A stretch of 13,794 nt of DNA from Clostridiales bacterium. GTDB taxonomy: Bacteria > Bacillota > Clostridia > Saccharofermentanales > Saccharofermentanaceae. A program made the position numbers and the translations under genes. Each line of letters opens with the position of its first letter. The stretch's first letter is position 1. Positions 13,107 through 13,794 of this stretch are shown here, in pieces. The stretch covers positions 1 through 13,794 of the forward strand of contig JAGAFH010000079.1 in assembly GCA_017612755.1 (NCBI GenBank), written 5' to 3'. The notes beneath the pieces were generated by a model that worked only from the letters and a program-made list of their open reading frames with translations, searched no databases and was not told the DNA's origin.

Positions 13107-13794
13107 ATGGCCAGATCTCACAGAAAAAAGATGCTGAAGCTTCGAAAGACGCACCGCGTCCTGTCCGGTCTTTTTGTGTGTTTCCTGATCCTTATAATGA
13201 TCTTCCTTTCCATGAGTTCGGCTTTTGTCTTTATTACATACGTGTTTGAAACAAAGTGCCGGGCAGAGGAAGAGAAGATAACCTATCTTGTCAAGGATTA
13301 TAATGTAGTCCGCGATGACTCCGATGCTGCTTCCATACTTGAGGATTATGAAAACGACTATATGATCCTGGACAGGAACGGTAATATAATCTCCCTTTCA
13401 GGATCTGATACCTGCCTTCGCAATGACAAGGAGCACATTGCTTTTACATCCACATTCTTCAGCTATGCCATAAGCTCAAATCATTACACCATGTATCCGG
13501 ACACAGAAAATCTTCTGATCGACACAAGTGAGGAAGAGTGCCCGGTCCTTGTGGATTTTAATTATATCAACGATGGTAAAAAAGTGGATATCCAAAGCGG
13601 AGAAGATATAAGGATACCTTACTGGCTGGAGATCCCCGTAAGAGAAGGAGAGCAGACTCTTCTTATCAGGTGCGAACTTACCGTTAAGTTTATGGAGCTC
13701 ATGTTCTTTATCGTATTCATGGGCGTTATCTCCCTGATACTCATCATCATCATCGCAGCTTTCGTTATCAACTATATCCGGGAGAGCATCGATA
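13107..13794 (+). CDS. Membrane sensor-like protein, N-terminal part
   Basis: The first 229 codons are open and the gene runs off the right edge. A basic N-terminus (MARSHRKKMLKLRKTHR) is followed by TM1 at about 18-42. An extracytoplasmic domain spans about 43-195 and includes DYNVVRDDSDAASILEDYEN, YMILDRNGNIISLSG and a string of beta-like segments. TM2 is at about 198-222 (ending FVINYIRESID). A short ectodomain between two helices, with a charged helix starting right after TM2, is the layout of histidine kinases and GGDEF diguanylate cyclases; which applies cannot be seen from this part. The ATG at 13107 has GGGGGAG 8 nt upstream. The ectodomain is a possible dCache/PAS-like sensor, by inference only. 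Confidence 0.75.
   Translation, partial: MARSHRKKMLKLRKTHRVLSGLFVCFLILIMIFLSMSSAFVFITYVFETKCRAEEEKITYLVKDYNVVRDDSDAASILEDYENDYMILDRNGNIISLSGSDTCLRNDKEHIAFTSTFFSYAISSNHYTMYPDTENLLIDTSEEECPVLVDFNYINDGKKVDIQSGEDIRIPYWLEIPVREGEQTLLIRCELTVKFMELMFFIVFMGVISLILIIIIAAFVINYIRESID

Overview
The window looks like a chromosomal segment from a Gram-positive anaerobe of the Clostridia, probably Lachnospiraceae (Butyrivibrio/Roseburia-like). The reasons are moderate GC, heavy AGA/AGG arginine use, strong AGGAGG-type ribosome sites, short operons, a YidC paralogue of the kind common in that family, a LytTR-DUF3021 pair, and two riboswitches. This assignment is inference from style, not from a marker gene. I saw no rRNA, tRNA, CRISPR array, insertion sequence or phage gene.

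Layout. (1) 1-255, minus: N-terminal end of a YidC/Oxa1 paralogue. (2) 256-628: a dense control region. Promoter P1 (338-365) leads into what I read as a yybP-ykoY manganese aptamer (about 373-470). A long terminator hairpin (458-503) reuses the aptamer's 3' strand. A second, near-consensus promoter P2 (545-573) follows, and a 19-bp sequence found at P1 recurs inverted just after P2. (3) 629-3801, plus: an ABC ATPase and an 813-residue FtsX/MacB-type permease. (4) 3803-5135, minus: promoter, preQ1-I riboswitch with terminator, a queuosine-precursor transporter (YhhQ/VUT) and queF. (5) 5182-6909, plus: LytTR regulator, DUF3021 membrane protein and CPBP membrane protease, in overlapping frames. 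(6) 6915-8105, minus: NUDIX hydrolase followed by a lipoprotein. (7) 8262-8831, plus: an unrecognised two-TM protein. (8) 8832-10042, minus: HAD phosphatase/mutase-like protein, then a flavodoxin. (9) 10075-13046, plus: a TetR regulator with a perfect 18-bp operator, then a rifampin-phosphotransferase-like PEP-utilising enzyme. (10) 13107-13794, plus: start of a membrane sensor-like protein, cut by the window edge.

How the genes work together. The transporter and QueF form a preQ0/preQ1 acquisition unit with preQ1 feedback. The LytTR and DUF3021 proteins resemble a regulator plus its membrane inhibitor, here joined by an intramembrane protease that could act on signalling peptides. The TetR and PEP-utiliser look like an inducible small-molecule phosphotransfer unit. 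The most unusual item is the Mn-type riboswitch ahead of a MacB-like ABC exporter rather than a known Mn2+ exporter.

Three convergent gene pairs end within 0-5 nt of each other (3801/3803, 6909/6915, 8831/8832), leaving no room for ordinary terminators. All calls come from reading the sequence; no database search was run.
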